A stretch of 64,000 nt of DNA from Acidithiobacillus acidisediminis (GCF_023277115.1 NZ_JALQCS010000001.1:1978001-2042000); one strand, 5' to 3'; positions 53,004-61,745 are shown, counted from the stretch's first letter. A program made the numbers and translations. Notes: generated by a model not told the origin, from the letters alone.

Positions 53004-53278
53004 GCAAAGCACTCCAGGTACCTCCCGGGCCAAATCCCGAGAGGGTAGCAGGTGTTCAGTTTTCGACGCTGATTCCTACCTGCACCTGTTCACTTTTGCA
53101 CGCTGATTAACATCCCCCCAAATCCCGACTTGTGAAAGGGCCAAAAATCGCCCATTCTTGACTCCGTTCGAGAGCCCATTTCTGGCCATTTGAAGTGGCG
53201 CCATTAGGCCGACCCTGGTTGGCGCCATTAGGGTGGCCAATGACAGAGCTCGACGTCGGGTATCAGCAGGGGTGTACC

Positions 53279-53518
53279 ATGGTGCTAGATGGAAATTTAT
53301 TAACTCTTTATGGTGCCTTATCTGTCACAGCCATGATGATTTTTTATGCGTTGGAGACACGTTCCCCATGGTTTACGCTTCTTTTCAGCATTGGCTGTCT
53401 TTGCTCCAGTGCCTACGGCTGGCTTGCAGGAACTTGGCCTTTTGGAGTTATTGAAATGGTCTGGGCGATTATCGCCCTACGGAAATGGATGAATGTGAAG
53501 CGGATAGTAACAAAGTAA
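53279..53518 (+). CDS. Small membrane protein (CBU_0592-like)
   Basis: This 79-residue protein (MVLDGNLLTLYGALSVTAMM...) has two to three predicted spans and ends TWPFGVIEMVWAIIALRKWM, a motif shared by small membrane proteins of the CBU_0592 type, whose function is unknown. An in-frame ATG at 53240 (MTELDVGYQQG) would add 13 residues. Just upstream, TTGGCGCCATTAGG is repeated in direct orientation (about 53195-53231). Confidence 0.55.
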   Translation: MVLDGNLLTLYGALSVTAMMIFYALETRSPWFTLLFSIGCLCSSAYGWLAGTWPFGVIEMVWAIIALRKWMNVKRIVTK

Positions 53519-53649
53519 TCAGGAAACCCTAGTTCCAATGAGTGTGGTCAGGGGGTTGATGGGTTTTGGTACGAATATGATCACGTGTCATGATGGGACA
53601 CAATTTCTGTCCATAGCTTATTATCCCGGAACATTTATATCATCCCAGG

Positions 53650-54126
53650 ATTAGGCCATTGATCTGGACTTAGGACATCACCTATCTGGGCGGACCCATC
53701 GCCGGAACCTTTTACTACCTGTACCTGATCGTCGACATCTACAGTCGAAAGATCGTAGGATGGGAGGTGTATAGCAGCGAAAAGACCGAGTTCGCTGCAC
53801 AGTTGGTGCAGAACGCTGTGTGGCAGGAAGGAATCGGCCGGCCCCGCATCCTGCATGCAGACAACGGTAGTCCCATGAAAGGCGCTACGTTGCGGGCGAC
53901 CGTGCACCGTCTCGGAATTGCGCCTTCCTACAGCCACCCATGGGTGAGCGACGATAACCCCTACTCGGAAGCGCTATTCCGCACCTGCAAATATCGCCCG
54001 GATTTCCCCGAGAGAGGCTTCTCAGACCTGAGCTCGGCCCGTACCTGGGTACAGGGTTTCGTGCACTGGTATAACGAGGAACACTGCCATAGCGGCCTTC
54101 GCTTCGTGACGCCGACACAACGGCAC
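53650..54126 (+). pseudogene. IS3-family orfB fragment interrupted by another IS3 element
   Basis: From about 53656 the frame reads DITYLGGPIAGTFYYLYLIVDIYSRKIVGWEV, then HADNGSPMKGATLRATVHRLGIAPSYSHPWVSDDNPYSEALFRTCKYRPDFPERGF, ending VTPTQRH. This is the C-terminal DDE half of an IS3-type transposase. A TAG at 53671-53673 replaces the conserved Trp (W-x-W-DITYL), the N-terminal half is missing, and an IS3 end at 54127 cuts the last residues. Confidence 0.82.
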
Positions 54127-54160
54127 TGAACCGCCCCGGGTTTCGTGGAGGCCATTTGCT

Positions 54161-55075
54161 TTAAGTGCAGGCCGTTAATTCGGTCTGTTCGGCGAGTTGC
54201 CGATAGTAGTTTGCCTCCGCTTCTGCCGGAGGGACATAGCCGATGGGTTCGAGCAGCCTGACATGGTTGAACTACGCCACCCATTCGAGGGTCGCCAGTT
54301 CCACCGTTTCCCGTGTCCTCCACGGGCCGCGCCTGTGAATTAGTTCCGCCTTGTACAGCCTATTGATCGTCTCGGCCAGGGCGTTGTCATGGCTGTCGCC
54401 CTTGCTGCCCACGGAGGGTTCAACATCCGCTTCGGCGAGACGCTCGCTGTAGCGGATGCTGACGTACTGCGAGCCCCGGTCTGAGTGATGCACGAGGCTG
54501 CCATCGCATTCGGGATGACGGGCGTAGAGCGCTTGCTCCAGTGCGTCCAGCACGAAGTCCGTCGTCACGCTTCGACTCACTCGCCAGTCAACGATGCGCC
54601 CGGCGAACACGTCGATCACGAAGGCCACATACAGCCAGCCCTGCCAGGTCGAAACATAGGTGAAATCCGAGACCCAGAGCTGGTTCGGCCGATCCGCCTT
54701 GAACTGGCGATTCACCCGATCCAGCGGGCACGGTTGTTTGGAGTCGGGTACCGTCGTGCGCACGCTTTTACCCCGCACCGCGCCACGCAATCCTAGGCGG
54801 TTCATCAGGCGCTCGACGGTGCAGCGTGCGACCTCAGTGCCTTCGCGCTTCATCTGCCGCCAGACCTTGTCCGCGCCGTAGACTTGAAGATTGGCCTGCC
54901 AGACGCGCTCGATCTTGGGTATCAATACTTCGTCGCGTTGCGCACGCGCACAACGCAGCGCGGGATTGCGCTGGCGTGCGGCATGAAGCCGGTAGCCTGA
55001 CGGGGCGATCTGCAAGACACGGCAGATCGGCTCGACCCCGAAAGCATTACGATGCGTATCGACGAAGGTGTTCAT
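54161..55075 (-). pseudogene. IS3 orfB transposase with a premature amber stop
   Basis: The frame from 55075 encodes the IS3 DDE domain (QLWVSDFTYVSTWQGWLYVAFVIDVFAGRIVDWRV, HHSDRGSQYVSIRYSERL, SVGSKGDSHDNALAETINRLYKAELI) as far as LATLEWVA. A TAG at 54272-54274 stands where IS3 relatives have Trp. The frame then continues FNHVRLLEPIGYVPPAEAEANYYRQL to the natural end at 54161. Only the last ~36 residues are lost, so partial function cannot be excluded. A slippery run (TTTTTTG) in the orfA/orfB overlap fits a programmed frameshift. Confidence 0.85.
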
Positions 55076-55404
55076 GACTTCAGACGGCGGTCGAGCTCCG
55101 CCTGGGCAAAAAACGCACTTGCCAGCTTCAGGATTTCATTGGCACGGCGCAATTCCTTGACCTCACGCTCCAGCGCCTTGATACGTTCACACTCTTCGCT
55201 GGTGACGCCGTCGCGCAATCCGGTATCGACTTCATGCCGTTTAACCCATTCATGCAAGGTATGAGGCGAACAGCCGATCTTAGGAGCAATAGACTCCACC
55301 GCCGCCCAGGGCGAGGAATACTCGCCGCGGTGTTCCTGCACCATGCGCACCGCGCGTTCGCGAACTTCAGGGGAATATTTGGGTGTTTTAGCTTTGTTTA
55401 TCAT
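55072..55404 (-). CDS. IS3-family OrfA
   Basis: This 110-residue protein has an HTH ([49 protein letters not shown]) and a leucine-zipper-like C-terminus ([32 protein letters not shown]). It normally fuses to OrfB by frameshifting. The truncated copy at 39610 shares its first ~66 residues almost exactly. Confidence 0.9.
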   Translation of the reverse strand: MINKAKTPKYSPEVRERAVRMVQEHRGEYSSPWAAVESIAPKIGCSPHTLHEWVKRHEVDTGLRDGVTSEECERIKALEREVKELRRANEILKLASAFFAQAELDRRLKS

Positions 55405-55555
55405 GGCTCCATTCTCTTGGACAAAGGAGCCTTCTCAAAATCCGGGGCGGTTCAAACTGCAAGGACTCGCAATACTCTTCGTCAGGCTCGACAAAGCCCA
55501 TGGGCCTTGCTTGCGCTTTTTCCCAAAGGCGTTTTTCTTTTTCGTGTGACTCCAG

Positions 55556-55960
55556 TCACTTTTCACCAGAGCCTCTTTTGGAGAGCAAGGAATCCAGACT
55601 CCAGCTACCTGCGCCATGGGCAAACAACACCAGAAAGCCACCAGCATCCACCAACTCAGCCATCTGTATAATGCTCCCCGTTTCACTGGTGGGATGCAGG
55701 TGAAATATCAGGACCGCCAATATGGTATAGCCCGCCAACAGGAAGGCAAAAAGACGTGTTTTCCAGCCAAATAGCAGGAACACGGCACATCCAATTTCTG
55801 TTGCGATAACCAGTGGTAAGAGCCAGCTGGGGACTCCATTGGCGTCCATATAGGCAGCAGTAGCGGCGTAATGGGTGACTTTGCTCAGCCCGACTGGGAA
55901 AAACCAGGAGAAGATAAGAATACGCGCCAGAAGCACGGCAGCATCTTGTATGGATTTCAT
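55556..55960 (-). CDS. DoxX-family membrane protein
   Basis: This 134-residue protein has four predicted spans with the DoxX pattern: LLARILIFSWFFPVGLSKVTHY (span 1 with the conserved G.xK), MDANGVPSWLLPLVIATEIGCAVFLLFGWKTRLFAFLLAGYTILAVLIFH and a C-terminal span GGFLVLFAHGAGSWSLDSLL. Members range from thiosulfate:quinone oxidoreductase subunits in archaea to general quinone-linked or stress proteins; without a DoxD-like partner here the role is open. It is upstream of WrbA on the same strand. Confidence 0.82.
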   Translation of the reverse strand: MKSIQDAAVLLARILIFSWFFPVGLSKVTHYAATAAYMDANGVPSWLLPLVIATEIGCAVFLLFGWKTRLFAFLLAGYTILAVLIFHLHPTSETGSIIQMAELVDAGGFLVLFAHGAGSWSLDSLLSKRGSGEK

Positions 55961-56125
55961 AATTGGCCTCTATCAATGGATTCAGGGAAACTGTACTGTC
56001 ACTATGACTTCTCTTTACAAAAAGGGGGTATAATGAATCGCCGCCAAAATAGGAGGCCATGGATAGGAACGGGGACAACAGGGCAGATCACCCTGCTGTC
56101 TCGTGCCCTATCGCTTTCTCCGTAA

Positions 56126-56728
56126 CTACCCTGGGAACAGTCGTTGCGTAATCTCTGCTACATGGCGCCCTTGGAAGCGTGCAATGGCCAGTTCGTTGGC
56201 CGAGGGCTGACGACTGCCATCGCTCTTCGCCAGGGTGCTGGCGCCATAGGGCGTACCCCCACTGATTTCTTCCATGTTGCTTAGCTCAGGGCAGGTGTAG
56301 GGGACGCCAACTACGATCATCCCCTGGTGGAACAGAAAGGGATGAAAGCTCAGAATGGTGCTCTCCTGCCCACCATGCTGGGTCGCAGTGCTCACGAAGA
56401 CGCTGCCGACCTTGCCCGCGAGGGCGCCCTGTTGCCAGAGACCTCCGGTGCGGTCAAGGAAATTGCGCATCTGCCCACTCATGTTGCCAAAGCGGGTCGG
56501 GGTGCCAAAGAGAATGCCATCATAGTCGCCCAGCTCGTGGGGATGAGCCTCAGGAGCAGGTTGGGCCTTGACGTGCATGGCTGTCTGCTTTTCCGCATCC
56601 ATCGTCTCCGGCACGCGCTTGACGGTCACCTGGACCCCCGGAACTGAGCGAGCACCTTCGGCCTCAGCCTCCGCAAGCTGTTCCACGTGCCCCCAAAGGC
56701 TGTGATACAACACCAGTATTTTGCTCAT
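56126..56728 (-). CDS. wrbA: NAD(P)H:quinone oxidoreductase WrbA
   Basis: This 200-residue flavodoxin-like enzyme reduces quinones with NAD(P)H in the cytoplasm and limits oxidative stress. FMN-binding segments are [47 protein letters not shown] and [35 protein letters not shown], and the tail [17 protein letters not shown] is typical of WrbA. It appears complete, with GGGGAG just upstream of the ATG at 56728. Confidence 0.93.
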   Translation of the reverse strand: MSKILVLYHSLWGHVEQLAEAEAEGARSVPGVQVTVKRVPETMDAEKQTAMHVKAQPAPEAHPHELGDYDGILFGTPTRFGNMSGQMRNFLDRTGGLWQQGALAGKVGSVFVSTATQHGGQESTILSFHPFLFHQGMIVVGVPYTCPELSNMEEISGGTPYGASTLAKSDGSRQPSANELAIARFQGRHVAEITQRLFPG

Positions 56729-56755
56729 GACGGTTCTCCCCTCTGAAAAATAACC

Positions 56756-57031
56756 TCAGGCCAATCGCCCGGCGCGATAGTCTTCCATGGCTTGCTGCAG
56801 TTGCTCCTCGTTGTTCATCACGAAGGGCCCATACTGGGCGATGGGCTCGCCCAGGGGGCGTCCAGCGACCAAGAGCAGGCGGCTCGCCGCATGGGCATGA
56901 ATTCGCACCCCCGCCCCATCGGAGGTCACGCGGCTGGGCACGATGCTCTCCACCCCGCGCTCTTGCTCTTTCATCTGAGCACTCATTCTGGCCTCTCCTT
57001 GCGCAGCTTGTGCGCGTTGTAGTTGCCCCAT
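56756..57031 (-). pseudogene. C-terminal pirin domain fragment
   Basis: About 91 residues, ending SRLLLVAGRPLGEPIAQYGPFVMNNEEQLQQAMEDYRAGRLA, match the C-terminal cupin of pirin proteins ('LLLaGxPLxEPIxxyGPFVMNTxeEI..A..DyqxGr'). The N-terminal metal-binding cupin is missing. An ATG at 57031 (MGQLQRAQAAQGEAR) opens the frame, so a short product could be made, but it lacks the catalytic domain. It is divergent from an HxlR fragment. Confidence 0.75.
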
Positions 57032-57078
57032 AGTATGGCTTACGCTTTTTTTTGTAAAGTAGGTATTAACTAGTAACC

Positions 57079-57225
57079 ATGAGAAAGACGATTCAAGAAA
57101 GCCCCTGTCCGATGAATGCTCTTTTGCGCCTGTTGATGGGCCCATGGATGACCTACATCCTTTGGGTCCTCAGTAATCAGGGGCCATTGCGTTTTGGCGC
57201 CTTGCAGCGGGCGGTCCGCAAGATT
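57079..57225 (+). pseudogene. HxlR-family regulator, N-terminal fragment
   Basis: The first ~49 residues (CPMNALLRLLMGPWMTYILWVLSNQGPLRFGALQRAVRKI) are the start of an HxlR-type winged helix, including the conserved Cys and the 'W.l.IL..L......RF..L.r.i..I' pattern. The sequence then changes abruptly at about 57225 and the frame runs on to 57396 without similarity. It is divergent from the pirin fragment, the usual arrangement for an HxlR regulator and its target. Confidence 0.75.
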
Positions 57226-57575
57226 GCATATGGGGGACAAAGTTGGACATTATTGGGAATAAATCCCAATAGTTCTGATATTTCATGGATTCAGAGCAAC
57301 CAATCCAACAACCACGGGCGCCACACTTCAGCGCCTGCCACTGCTATAATTCCTAGACACGCACCGGCCACACCCAAAACACATCAGACCACTTGATCTC
57401 GGCACCAGCAGAAGAGTGTTATGCTTCTTGCTTACCCGAAGTCTTGCCCAAAATTCAGACCTACAGCAGAGCCACTTTTTGACTACTCTCCGCTAGTTGA
57501 GAATTTATGACGGAGCGCTGATGCAACGTATACTGGTCTCGCAGATCGCGAAGTCTCATCAAAGGAAAATTCGCC
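57226..57575. other. Intergenic stretch with no recognised gene
   Basis: No credible coding sequence was seen. The last ~100 bases contain the likely promoter of the dioxygenase gene (its ATG at 57576 follows AAAGGAAAAT). The left part begins exactly where the HxlR similarity stops, so it may be the edge of a deletion or insertion. Confidence 0.4.
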
Positions 57576-58364
57576 ATGCGTGACCAAAGCCGCCGGATGC
57601 CTGTCCTTTTTTTAGGCCATGGGAACCCCATGAACGCCCTGCGAGCCAATGCGTGGACTCAAGGTTGGATGGCGATCGGTCAGCAATTGCCTCGGCCGCG
57701 CGCCATACTTTCCATATCAGCCCACTGGTACTTGCCCGCGACCGCGCTGACTGCGATTGCCATGCCACCAACGATCCATGATTTTGGGGGATTTCCGCGC
57801 GAACTCTACGAAGTGCAATACCCCGCACCGGGCGATCCTATGTTGGTGGAGCGCGTGCGCACGCTGCTCGGCTTGACCAACGTGCGCACGGATATCGAGT
57901 GGGGCCTCGATCACGGCACATGGTCGGTGCTGCGCCACATATTTCCTGCCGCCGACGTACCGGTGGTACAACTTTCCATCGATGCGACACAGCCACCCGC
58001 GTTCCACTATGAGCTGGGTAGTCGACTGCAGCCGCTGCGCGATGAAGGCATCCTGCTGATGGGCAGCGGCGATGTCGTGCACAATCTGCACACCTACACC
58101 TGGGGTCGGCAGCCGGCAGTAGTTTTCGACTGGGCGCTGCGATTTGAGGCCACGGTCAGAGAATTGGTTCTGCAAGGCAATCACCAAGTGTTGGTAGACT
58201 ACACATCGCTTGGCCGCGACGCAGAACTTTCGGTGCCAACGCCCGACCATTACCTGCCGTTGTTATACGTTTTGGGCGCAAGCGTTTCCGGCGAGCCCGT
58301 TGCAGTTCCGGTCGAGGGCATGGACGGTGGCTCCATCTCGATGCTGAGCGTGCAATTCGGCTGA
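57576..58364 (+). CDS. DODA-type extradiol ring-cleavage dioxygenase (YgiD family)
   Basis: This 262-residue class III extradiol dioxygenase resembles 4,5-DOPA dioxygenase. Metal-binding and active-site histidines are in LFLGHGNPMNAL (first), SISAHWYLPATA (second) and WGLDHGTWSVLRHIFP (third), with GSGDVVHNLH holding another conserved His. The product opens a catecholic ring; the natural substrate is not evident. AGGA lies 7-8 nt upstream. The G+C and reading frame look healthy in contrast to its decayed neighbours. Confidence 0.9.
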   Translation: MRDQSRRMPVLFLGHGNPMNALRANAWTQGWMAIGQQLPRPRAILSISAHWYLPATALTAIAMPPTIHDFGGFPRELYEVQYPAPGDPMLVERVRTLLGLTNVRTDIEWGLDHGTWSVLRHIFPAADVPVVQLSIDATQPPAFHYELGSRLQPLRDEGILLMGSGDVVHNLHTYTWGRQPAVVFDWALRFEATVRELVLQGNHQVLVDYTSLGRDAELSVPTPDHYLPLLYVLGASVSGEPVAVPVEGMDGGSISMLSVQFG

Positions 58365-58559
58365 GCATTTATGCGGTGCCTGGGAGGTTGCCGAAAAATG
58401 GCAACGATCTCTCAGTTGCGCGCCTGGCATCAACAAATTCTCGTGAAATTGGGTAGGCGTAATGTCCTTTTGCCCCCTATTTTCGAGAGGTTTCATCGAA
58501 TTACCGAGTTTTATGGGTATTGCTCCCATCGGCCTGTCCTCAATCGGGAAATTCGCAGC

Positions 58560-59466
58560 ATATTGTAAGCCTTAGCGGCCAGAGTGAAATGCAGATCCAT
58601 CCGTTCCCATCCTGGGAATCGTGTTTTTCGCATCCCGCCGGTGGTCTTCATCCACCCGAAGATGGATTCAACCCCTCGCCGGACCTAAATGCTCATGGGA
58701 TACCCCTCATGGCGGGTCGTGCGACCATAAATAGCCGAGCCTCTCTTCTTGCTGGCGACATAGGGGGTGACATTCCGATCCCGTAACTCCTGGATGAAAC
58801 CGCTACGGTCGTATCCCTTGTCCGCTCCGGGGTCACTTGCTGGGTGCCGCCCAGCTCGCCCAGCATCAGAACGTGCCCGAGATACGCTGGGCGCGAGGCC
58901 TCGCCATCACTCTTCTTGTACAGTCTGGCATCAAGATCTGTTACCGACTCGTGGGTGTCATTGCTATGGCGCTGCCCGCGGAAATCGCTGCTACGATCTA
59001 GCGGATTCTCACGATCCTTGGGCTGAAATGACGCTTGAGATGCCCATGCTTCCAGTAGTCTGCACCATCCATGGAAAAGTGTTCTTCAGAAAGGAGATTC
59101 CCTGCACGGGCCTGCTCGACCACCGAGCGGAAGATCTGATGAATCGGGCCATGATCCAATAGCCGGTCCCGGTTTTTGGAAAAGACGGGCGGCACTCAGA
59201 CCGTGGTGTCCATATCCAAGCCGATAAACCAGCGAAAGAGCAAGTTGCATTTAGTTGCTCCATCAATTACCGTTCGGAGAGAATGCTGTAGAACATTTGC
59301 AAGAGCAAGGTCCGGAACAGGTGTTCTGGAGGAATAGACGGGCGCCCGAGACCCGAATAAATATCGTCACCCGGAAAGCGCTGAGGGGATGATCTTTCGG
59401 GACCCGCTGCTCCGGTGACAGATAGCTGAACATATCCCTCGGCTCCACCGCGGCGCCACGCATACC
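58560..59466 (-). pseudogene. Decayed IS1182/IS5-type transposase
   Basis: Frames on the minus strand spell a transposase in pieces: DMFSYLSPEQRVPKDHPL and GRPSIPPEHLF with TLLLQMFYSILSERQL (59290-59460), GTGYWIMA... / VFSKNRDRLLDHGPIHQIFRSVVEQARAGNLLSEEHFSMDG (59050-59195), and FRGQRHSNDTHESVTDLDARLYKKSDGEA further left. Several frameshifts separate the pieces and no full-length frame exists. Most short open frames in this interval are by-products of the decay. Confidence 0.78.
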
Positions 59467-59865
59467 CGTCCCCTCCAATCCGTAACTCGTAACACAATAA
59501 CACGGACTTTTTCAGCGGCCTCCCTAACCTTTATGATTTTTTAATGCTTGTCTCCAGCAATGCCAACATGACTAACCAAGGCCCAAATGCCACGTTGTTT
59601 TTCGTTGTCGGTAACAATCGCGATGGCATGTCCCGATGGATCTACTTCGGGGGTATGGTGCGTAATCGAGTTTTCTGAATAACTCTGTCAAAAACCTTCA
59701 ACCTGCTTGTAGAGGGTCGCGGTCATTGGCTACTCGCCACCTTCGACGAGCATTCTCCCGGTCAACCAAATGCCATGCCCAAACGTTATAGTGCGTGACA
59801 GAGGCTTGTGCGGGTATCTTTCCGTGTATTGCAGCGACTCTAGTAGGCTTGACGCGAGGGTAGAC
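59467..59865. other. Region with a short coding remnant and the sigma-operon promoter
   Basis: On the minus strand 59541-59683 reads YSENSITHHTPEVDPSGHAI and continues VTDNEKQRGIWALVSHVG before a stop; it looks like the C-terminal end of a protein but has no start and no family was recognised. The right part (59760-59865) should hold the promoter of the ECF sigma operon; AAACGTT near 59779 was noted but no ECF-type pair was confirmed. Confidence 0.35.
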
Positions 59866-60414
59866 TTGAATAGTATCGTCTGGCAGAGGCTGTTCTCGCG
59901 AATACAGTCTCGCGCCTACCGGATTGCTTGCTTGGAGCTCGGCCAGACAGACCTTGCCTGGGACTTGGTGCAGGAATCTGCCATCGCCTTGATGCGATCG
60001 TATGGGGACCGCCCATCGGAGGAGTTTGTTCCGCTTTTCTATCGGATTCTCCAGAATCGGATCCGAGATCAGCATCGCCGACAAAAATTGGAACGGATTT
60101 TAGGGTTCTGGTCCGATCGCAAGGAGGGCGACCCCGACCCCATGGACCTGCTAGCCGATCCCACCCCCTCTCCTGAAGGGGTACTGACAAATCAAGAGCT
60201 CAGCAAAGCAATCCATGTAGCCATACAGAAACTCCCTTCGCGACAACGCCAAGCCTTTTTGCTACGGGAGTGGGAGGGGCTAAGTATCGAAGAGACCGCG
60301 ATCGCGATGGGTTGCAGCACTGGAAGCGTCAAGGTCCATCACTTTCGTGCGTTGCGCCACTTACGAGAATATCTGGCCGACTGGACACCGGAGGGATATT
60401 TCCATGAACCATAA
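59866..60414 (+). CDS. ECF-type RNA polymerase sigma factor
   Basis: This ~182-residue protein has sigma region 2 (YRIACLELGQTDLAWDLVQESAIALMRSYGDRP...FYRILQNRIRDQHRRQKLER) and region 4 (LPSRQRQAFLLREWEGLSIEETAIAMGCSTGSVKVHHFRALRHLREYL). It lacks regions 1.1 and 3, as in ECF factors. TTG at 59866 is chosen because it has AGGG 6 nt upstream and begins just before region 2. It overlaps the anti-sigma gene by 11 nt. The small exported proteins that follow are its likely regulon and may point to an envelope signal. Confidence 0.9.
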   Translation: MNSIVWQRLFSRIQSRAYRIACLELGQTDLAWDLVQESAIALMRSYGDRPSEEFVPLFYRILQNRIRDQHRRQKLERILGFWSDRKEGDPDPMDLLADPTPSPEGVLTNQELSKAIHVAIQKLPSRQRQAFLLREWEGLSIEETAIAMGCSTGSVKVHHFRALRHLREYLADWTPEGYFHEP

Positions 60415-60838
60415 GCCGTCTACATCCTCTAGCGAGCATCCGGACATCGAGATCCTGGATCGCTGGCGTTCGGGATTGCTGTCTTCGCCTGACGCAGTTT
60501 CTGCGCATGTCGCAGAATGTAAACTTTGTCAGCAACGATCTCATTTCAGCGTTGATCTACTGCAAACTTGGTCAGCACATCCGTATTCACAAACAACAGC
60601 TCGACGGCGTACAGCGGGCCGCAGGCAGTCCCCCTTGTGGGTGGGCGCGGCAGCTACCTGCTGCCTCCTGCTGGCTGCGGGCTTTTGGCATTTTGCCGCT
60701 AGCCCGGTGAATCTCGCGACAAGCTCCCGTAATGCCGATAGCGTCCCGACGGAACAGCAGGTCGTCGCGCACCTCTCTTTCTATGAGTGGTTAAACGCCC
60801 ATCCCGACCAGCTCGAACAGGTGGCTGACCATGGGTAA
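60404..60838 (+). CDS. Zinc-binding anti-sigma factor
   Basis: This 144-residue single-span membrane protein partners the upstream ECF factor. The cytosolic N-terminus has the ZAS motif H-x3-C-x2-C (SAHVAECKLCQQ, about residues 33-42). One span follows (WVGAAATCCLLLAAGFWHFAA), then a periplasmic tail of about 40 residues. ATG at 60404 has GGAGG about 8 nt upstream inside the end of the sigma gene. Overlap with the DUF3106 gene (8 nt) couples it downstream. Confidence 0.85.
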   Translation: MNHKPSTSSSEHPDIEILDRWRSGLLSSPDAVSAHVAECKLCQQRSHFSVDLLQTWSAHPYSQTTARRRTAGRRQSPLWVGAAATCCLLLAAGFWHFAASPVNLATSSRNADSVPTEQQVVAHLSFYEWLNAHPDQLEQVADHG

Positions 60839-61124
60839 GAGAAGATTGATTTTCCTCCTATTAACCTGTTTGGCGAGCTGTTCCTTCGCGGCGAACGCGA
60901 CACCACTGTGGCAGCGACATCAATTTCCCGAGAAGCCCGGATGGGAGCGGCCCCCTCCTCGGGCAGATTGGCAGCAGCACCTACAGCGCTGGCGACAGCT
61001 ACCGCCACAACGTCGTGCACGGATTCTGAATCGCGCGCAACGCTTTCAAAAGCTTCCGCCCGCTGCAAAAAAGCGTCTGTGGGAGGAATACCAGCGGTCT
61101 CATATGCATCAGCACACGAGGTAG
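60831..61124 (+). CDS. DUF3106 exported protein
   Basis: This 97-residue protein has a signal peptide (LIFLLLTCLASCSFAANA) and the DUF3106 pattern of alternating 'LPPxxR..L..R..RFQ.LPP' units: RWRQLPPQRRARILNRAQRFQKLPPAAKKRLWEEYQR. Proteins of this type follow ECF sigma/anti-sigma pairs in several proteobacteria. A periplasmic, possibly metal- or stress-sensing role (like RsrR/CnrX-type Arg-rich proteins) is inferred. It overlaps the anti-sigma gene and ends 2 bp before the next gene. Confidence 0.82.
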   Translation: MGKRRLIFLLLTCLASCSFAANATPLWQRHQFPEKPGWERPPPRADWQQHLQRWRQLPPQRRARILNRAQRFQKLPPAAKKRLWEEYQRSHMHQHTR

Positions 61125-61126
61125 TT

Positions 61127-61477
61127 ATGTTGCCTATTTCCAAAACTCTAGCCCTAAGTATTGTCGTTTCTACTCTTTCACTCCTGACCGTAAATGAGGC
61201 GCAGGCCGATGAGGCGTGGGCTCACCACCACCCCCGTCGAACAGAGGTCCTGGATCGCGCGCATCACCTCAATGCGCGCATCAACGAGGAAGCTCGGGAG
61301 GGAGAAATCTCCCCAGCTTGGGCAGCGGCTCTGCATTGGCGTGTTCGTCAGGTCGTTGGCAGAGAGAACTGGGACGCGATGCACCAAGGAGGCGTCGTAA
61401 ATGGATACATCAGCCAGTATCAACAGCAGACGCTCAATCGTCGGGAGAGCATGATCAGTCAAGAGATTGGACGGTAG
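61127..61477 (+). CDS. Exported helical protein of the ECF operon
   Basis: This 116-residue protein has a signal peptide (TLALSIVVSTLSLLTVNEAQA) and a charged helical body (HHHPRRTEVLDRAHHLNARINEEAREGEISPAWAAALHWRVRQVVGREN...YISQYQQQTLNRRESMISQEIGR). Similar small exported proteins with 'RxxxVnxRl..qn.RIn.e...G.is' are widespread but uncharacterised. It directly follows the DUF3106 gene and belongs to the same operon. Confidence 0.75.
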   Translation: MLPISKTLALSIVVSTLSLLTVNEAQADEAWAHHHPRRTEVLDRAHHLNARINEEAREGEISPAWAAALHWRVRQVVGRENWDAMHQGGVVNGYISQYQQQTLNRRESMISQEIGR

Positions 61478-61547
61478 AGCAATAGGAGCTACGGTCGAAA
61501 GACTCGAGCACCGGCATATTCCTTGCTTTTACGTGAGGTATCTTTAT

Positions 61548-61745
61548 ATGAATAGGCTACTAATAACCATAAAATTCGCTCTGGTCATCGGGACTATTAT
61601 GGCACTTTCTGGCTGTTATGTGGTTCCACCCAGAGGCCCGGTGGCCGTCGTGCAGCCTGGACCCGTGATCATTCACCCCTATGGGTATTGGCATCCTGGT
61701 TGGTGGGGCCCATGGGGCTGGCATCGGGGTTACTGGCATCGTTGA
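61548..61745 (+). CDS. Small Trp/Gly/His-rich lipoprotein
   Basis: This 65-residue protein has a type II signal (ALVIGTIMALSGC, lipobox LSGC at about residues 20-23) and a short mature chain of prolines, then HPYGYWHPGWWGPWGWHRGYWHR. It should be anchored in the outer membrane. The aromatic and His-rich tail may bind metal. GTGAGG lies about 9-10 nt upstream of the ATG. The last 80 bp are echoed imperfectly at 63372-63451. Confidence 0.75.
   Translation: MNRLLITIKFALVIGTIMALSGCYVVPPRGPVAVVQPGPVIIHPYGYWHPGWWGPWGWHRGYWHR
61666..61745 (+). repeat. Imperfect direct repeat, copy A (lipoprotein 3' end)
   Basis: The 80 bp from TGATCATTCAC to the lipoprotein stop match 63372-63451 at roughly three quarters of positions, without length change. 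The glycoside-hydrolase-like gene lies between the two copies. Confidence 0.8.

Larger units (their letters stand above)
50724..53112 (-). mobile_element. IS21-family insertion sequence, copy 2 (inverted)
   Basis: Same length (2389 bp), termini and encoded proteins as the element at 11370-13758 but in opposite orientation. Together they bracket about 37 kb. The inner junction reads TCCAG directly before the element, as at the inner junction of copy 1. The outer flank reads TCCCC, and no target duplication is visible around this copy. Confidence 0.92.
54127..55454 (-). mobile_element. IS3-family insertion sequence
   Basis: The 1328-bp element has imperfect terminal inverted repeats: left TGAACCGCCCCGGGTTTCG and right complement TGAACCGCCCCGGATTTTGAG. 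It carries orfA and orfB in overlapping frames. Neighbouring triplets (CAC left, AAC right) do not form a clear 3-bp duplication. Confidence 0.88.
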
